This document shows, piece by piece, positions 58,789-64,000 of a stretch of DNA of 64,000 nt. Position 1 is the first letter of the stretch. Every line of letters begins with the position of its first letter. The stretch is from assembly GCF_900187405.1 (NCBI RefSeq), contig NZ_LT896716.1:1981001-2045000 (forward strand). Reading direction: 5' to 3'. Made by a program: the position numbers and the translations under genes. This stretch comes from Geobacter sp. DSM 9736. GTDB lineage: Bacteria; Desulfobacterota; Desulfuromonadia; Geobacterales; Geobacteraceae. The notes beneath the pieces are model-generated. The model had not been told where the DNA came from and ran no database searches. It saw nothing but the letters and a program-made list of their open reading frames with translations.

Positions 58789-59928
58789 TCAGGAACTACG
58801 TATGAGATCGATGATGGTAACTTCGGGAGGAGACAGAAAACGGATAGGAGGCCCCCAGGTGCCGGTACCGCGACTCACGTAAAGGAGGGAATTTTCCTCG
58901 TGTCGTGAAAGCCCTACGGGAACCGGATAGAAGAGATGCGTAAGCAGATTGAAAGGAAATATCTGGCCTTTGTGAACGTGGCCGGAGAGTTGGAGGTCGA
59001 ACAGGCCAAGGCTCTTAGGCTCTATAAGGGGTCGGTGTTTGAGAAGCAAAGTGAAACGCTCGCGCGGCAACACTGCGAGAAGTGAAGCTTCCTCTCTCCC
59101 GGCAAACGCACTGCCATGGCGGACTGCAGGGTCATCCACCCCCACCACCGTAAGAAATTCCCCCAGAGAGACACTTTCCCCTCGAAGGACCCGGAAACCT
59201 GCCACAGTCGTGATGGCCAAGGAAGACTTCAGTCCTGCATAAAACTCATGATTACCTGTCACTGCATATTTACCGTATCGGGGACTTATTTTTCCGAACA
59301 TCCTGGCAATCTCCGTGAGGCCGTCGATTTGACCGTCTACAAGATCACCGGTAGAGACCAAAAGATCGGGCCCTGCCTCGGCAATGACTCTTGCAATCCG
59401 TGCAATCCTTTCGTCCCGGACGATGAGCCCCAAGTGAACGTCGGACACCTGAACAATCCTCAGCCGATCAACTCCCGCCGGGAGCTTGGATGTGCTGATA
59501 ACCAACTTCTCGGATCTGATTTTTCTTGCTTCAAAAACGCCGTATATAGATACAGCACCGCCCCAGAGAACTGCTGCCGAAAAGGAAGCCCTGCTCGACA
59601 GATATAGCGAGCGCAAATCTGTCCGAGTCAGCTTCTGCACAGCAAGCAGGAGGCCATGATACAGATCGATGGCAAGAGACAGTGAAAAGAAGAGGAAGAG
59701 AAAGCCCATCCAGACGTACCCGGTGTAGGCAAGACTTCTGGCAAGGAGTTCGTGCCCCTGACCTTCGGCAAGACGCACAAGAACCGGAGCTACTACCATG
59801 ACTGCCATGAAAATTCCAATAAGCCATGCCGACGTGACCCCGAAGCCTATGGCACTTCTGGCTTTTACGAATGCATACATGTGGACCCCGCCATAGAGCA
59901 GGAAAAACATCAGTAGAAACAGACTCAT
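58789..59928 (-). CDS. Membrane-anchored metallophosphoesterase
   Basis: 379 residues. Four or five hydrophobic segments fill about 1-125. A calcineurin-like phosphoesterase domain follows, with QVSDVHLG, TGDLVDG, VTGNHEFYAG and LSGHVHKGQIFP carrying the metal ligands. Similar to the YkuE/YaeI-type enzymes, some of which cleave lipid-linked phosphates; the substrate here is unknown. GGGAG precedes the ATG. It is divergent from the next phosphoesterase. Confidence 0.88.
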   Translation of the reverse strand: MSLFLLMFFLLYGGVHMYAFVKARSAIGFGVTSAWLIGIFMAVMVVAPVLVRLAEGQGHELLARSLAYTGYVWMGFLFLFFSLSLAIDLYHGLLLAVQKLTRTDLRSLYLSSRASFSAAVLWGGAVSIYGVFEARKIRSEKLVISTSKLPAGVDRLRIVQVSDVHLGLIVRDERIARIARVIAEAGPDLLVSTGDLVDGQIDGLTEIARMFGKISPRYGKYAVTGNHEFYAGLKSSLAITTVAGFRVLRGESVSLGEFLTVVGVDDPAVRHGSAFAGREEASLLAVLPRERFTLLLKHRPLIEPKSLGLFDLQLSGHVHKGQIFPFNLLTHLFYPVPVGLSRHEENSLLYVSRGTGTWGPPIRFLSPPEVTIIDLIRSS

Positions 59929-60007
59929 GCTTCGCTCCCGTCAAAGTACCGGAATACTTTACCACAGTGCCTGTTTACAGACGAGGTGATGATGATATAT
60001 ATCAATC

Positions 60008-60676
60008 ATGACTCCTCGCCGCTTCGTGATTCCCGATGTCCATGGATGTGCATTGACACTTGAGCGGCTGCTCGACCGACATCTTCAACTTCAAAAACAG
60101 GACCGGCTCTACTTTCTGGGTGATCTCATCAACCGTGGAGCGCGAAGCCGAGAGGTTCTTGAACTCATTTTTGACTTGATACGCCGCTCCTTTATCGTGT
60201 ACTGCATCCGTGGAAATCACGAGCAGATGCTCCTCGATGCATGCGACACAATAGAAGCATTCCCTTTATGGCTGATTAATGGCGGCTACGCTACACTTGA
60301 CAGCTTCAATGCTCATGCTCCCGGCGACATACCAGATCGCTACCTCTATTTTATAGCTTCTTTCCCCTATTACATCGAACTTAACGACTTCATATTGGTG
60401 CATGGGAGCCTCAATCTGGACATACCAGATCCTTTTACAGATACTGCGGCAATGCTTTGGGGGCGGAATACTCCCATCAACCTCAGTCGACTCACCAACC
60501 GCAGGATAATCTGCGGGCACACGCCATATCCGGTGCCTGTCATCAAGGATAGCCTCAAAGCTGAAATTATCACCCTCGACAATGGGTGTGTTTTGCGGGA
60601 GAACTCAAGCCTCGGCGGCTTGACGGGACTTGAACTTAACAGTATGGATCTTGTGTTACAGGAAAATGTTGACTAA
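60008..60676 (+). CDS. PPP-family (serine/threonine or Ap4A-type) phosphoesterase
   Basis: 222 residues with the PPP motifs in order: IPDVHG, LGDLINRGARS, RGNHEQMLLD, FILVHGSL and ICGHTPYP. This set fits bacterial protein phosphatases and dinucleoside tetraphosphate hydrolases alike. The start is uncertain because the ribosome site lies further upstream than usual. The yjbQ gene follows after 26 bases. Confidence 0.88.
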   Translation: MTPRRFVIPDVHGCALTLERLLDRHLQLQKQDRLYFLGDLINRGARSREVLELIFDLIRRSFIVYCIRGNHEQMLLDACDTIEAFPLWLINGGYATLDSFNAHAPGDIPDRYLYFIASFPYYIELNDFILVHGSLNLDIPDPFTDTAAMLWGRNTPINLSRLTNRRIICGHTPYPVPVIKDSLKAEIITLDNGCVLRENSSLGGLTGLELNSMDLVLQENVD

Positions 60677-60702
60677 TCAAGCATTAGGGGGAAGGAGGAA
60701 TA

Positions 60703-61118
60703 ATGAAACATTTCCGGAAGGAACTGTGGTTCGAGGTAAAGAAGCGCCGAGATTTTATAAACATAACCCCAACGGTAGCGGAGTGCGTGCGTGAAAGCGG
60801 AATAAAGGAGGGCCTGCTCCTCTGCAACGCCATGCACATAACAGCAAGCGTGTTCATCAACGATGATGAAGCTGGACTCCATCATGATTTCGAAGTATGG
60901 CTTGAAGGGCTGGCTCCGGAAAAACCATATTCCCGCTACCGCCACAACAGCGGTGAAGACAACGGGGACGCGCATTTGAAGCGTACGCTGATGGGCGAGA
61001 GGTAGTGGTAGCGATAACAGGAGGGGAACTCGATTTAGGGCCATGGGAGCAAATATTCTATGGAGAGTTCGACGGAATGCGTCGCAAGCGAGTGCTGGTG
61101 AAGATCATAGGGGAGTAG
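60703..61118 (+). pseudogene. YjbQ/UPF0047 family protein gene with a frameshift
   Basis: The first frame runs 100 codons from the ATG at 60703 (AAGGAGG upstream) through [29 protein letters not shown] and [17 protein letters not shown], then stops at 61003 after LMGER. In another frame, from about 60995, the family continues as [28 protein letters not shown] and [11 protein letters not shown] to the stop at 61118. One missing base in ATGGGCGAGAGG explains it. The lost part holds a conserved tail, so the product would be damaged unless the base is a sequencing error. Family members have thiamine-phosphate synthase activity in some cases. Confidence 0.85.
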
Positions 61119-61223
61119 GAGGATTCTCAGGGGCTCTTAGAAAGCCTAAGTTCTTCCGCCGGAGGTTTCGAGAGAAGGTATCGAATGAGTGACACGACGT
61201 GAAGGAACTGGGAGAAGAAATAA
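61119..61223. other. Intergenic, nothing supported
   Basis: No gene or clear signal between the yjbQ gene and the rRNA terminator. Confidence 0.5.
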
Positions 61224-61256
61224 GAAAGCCCCACCACTTTCGTGATGGGGCTTTTA
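61224..61256 (-). terminator. rRNA operon terminator
   Basis: On the minus strand AAGCCCCATCAC pairs with GTGGTGGGGCTTT-type sequence, about 10 bases after 5S. Short T run follows. Confidence 0.85.
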
Positions 61257-61265
61257 ATATAATTC

Positions 61266-61380
<115 letters not shown>

Positions 61381-61512
61381 AAACTCTTTCGTGCTTTTTA
61401 TGCACGTGAATTTATCTCGGCAATCGCATAGATTTTTCGATTTGTAGTGATTGGGTAAGAGTTGATAAGGAGGGGGTGGGGTTACCACCCCCGAAAATAA
61501 TTTTTTATGGTC

Positions 61513-64000
<2,488 letters not shown>

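Overview
The window reads as part of a chromosome from a Geobacter-like bacterium (Geobacterales, Desulfuromonadota; older 'Deltaproteobacteria'). The grounds are the GC-rich coding sequence, the rpsB-tsf-pyrH-frr-uppS-cdsA order, the lptC-lptA-lptB-rpoN-hpf-ptsN-hprK-rapZ-EIIA-HPr-EI order, and a huge multiheme c-type cytochrome with mixed CxxCH and CxxxxCH heme sites. No species is claimed.

Layout. 1-3895 (minus): translation and envelope cluster rpsB, tsf, pyrH, frr, uppS and the 5' end of cdsA. 4147-7473 (plus): lptF and lptG (LPS export permeases), then an exported IPT/TIG protein. 7574-10856 (minus): a DsbC-like periplasmic thiol protein, then an ArsR-methyltransferase regulator (SahR-like) directly upstream of ahcY, with a palindromic operator over its -10 box. 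11049-15664: an FMN oxidoreductase, a divergent histidine kinase/response regulator pair, metK and a small conserved-looking protein.

16134-27889 is a type I-C CRISPR-Cas locus on the minus strand. It has 44 apparently identical 37-nt repeats, a leader, then cas2, cas1, cas4, cas3, cas7, cas8c (with an internal Cas11c start) and cas5c. Three things are irregular. The intact cas3 lies between cas7 and cas4, while a short cas3-like N-terminal remnant sits at the usual cas3 place upstream of cas5c. A gene for a four-helix-bundle (23S IVS/S23-type) protein, with one frameshift, is wedged between cas4 and cas1. Complementary sequences flank that gene and one of them encodes the last codons of cas4.

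28185-37093 (minus) carries the nitrogen-type phosphotransferase system (EI, HPr, an EIIA of the mannose family, RapZ, HPr kinase, EIIA-Ntr), ribosome hibernation factor, sigma-54 and the Lpt bridge/ATPase genes. No sugar permease is present, so the PTS is probably regulatory. 37593-54514 (plus) holds two very large exported proteins that look co-transcribed: a cytochrome with 33 heme motifs, and a protein of about 4,150 residues built from beta-propeller, fibronectin III, DUF2341-like and Ig-like modules. 54641-61118 has a VTT membrane protein, diacylglycerol kinase, bioF-bioH-bioC, two phosphoesterases and a frameshifted YjbQ-family gene. The window ends in an rRNA operon on the minus strand (5S complete, 23S cut by the window end).

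The most unusual regions are the rearranged I-C locus with its IVS-like insertion and the cytochrome/giant modular protein pair. Everything here comes from reading sequence and family knowledge; no database search was run.
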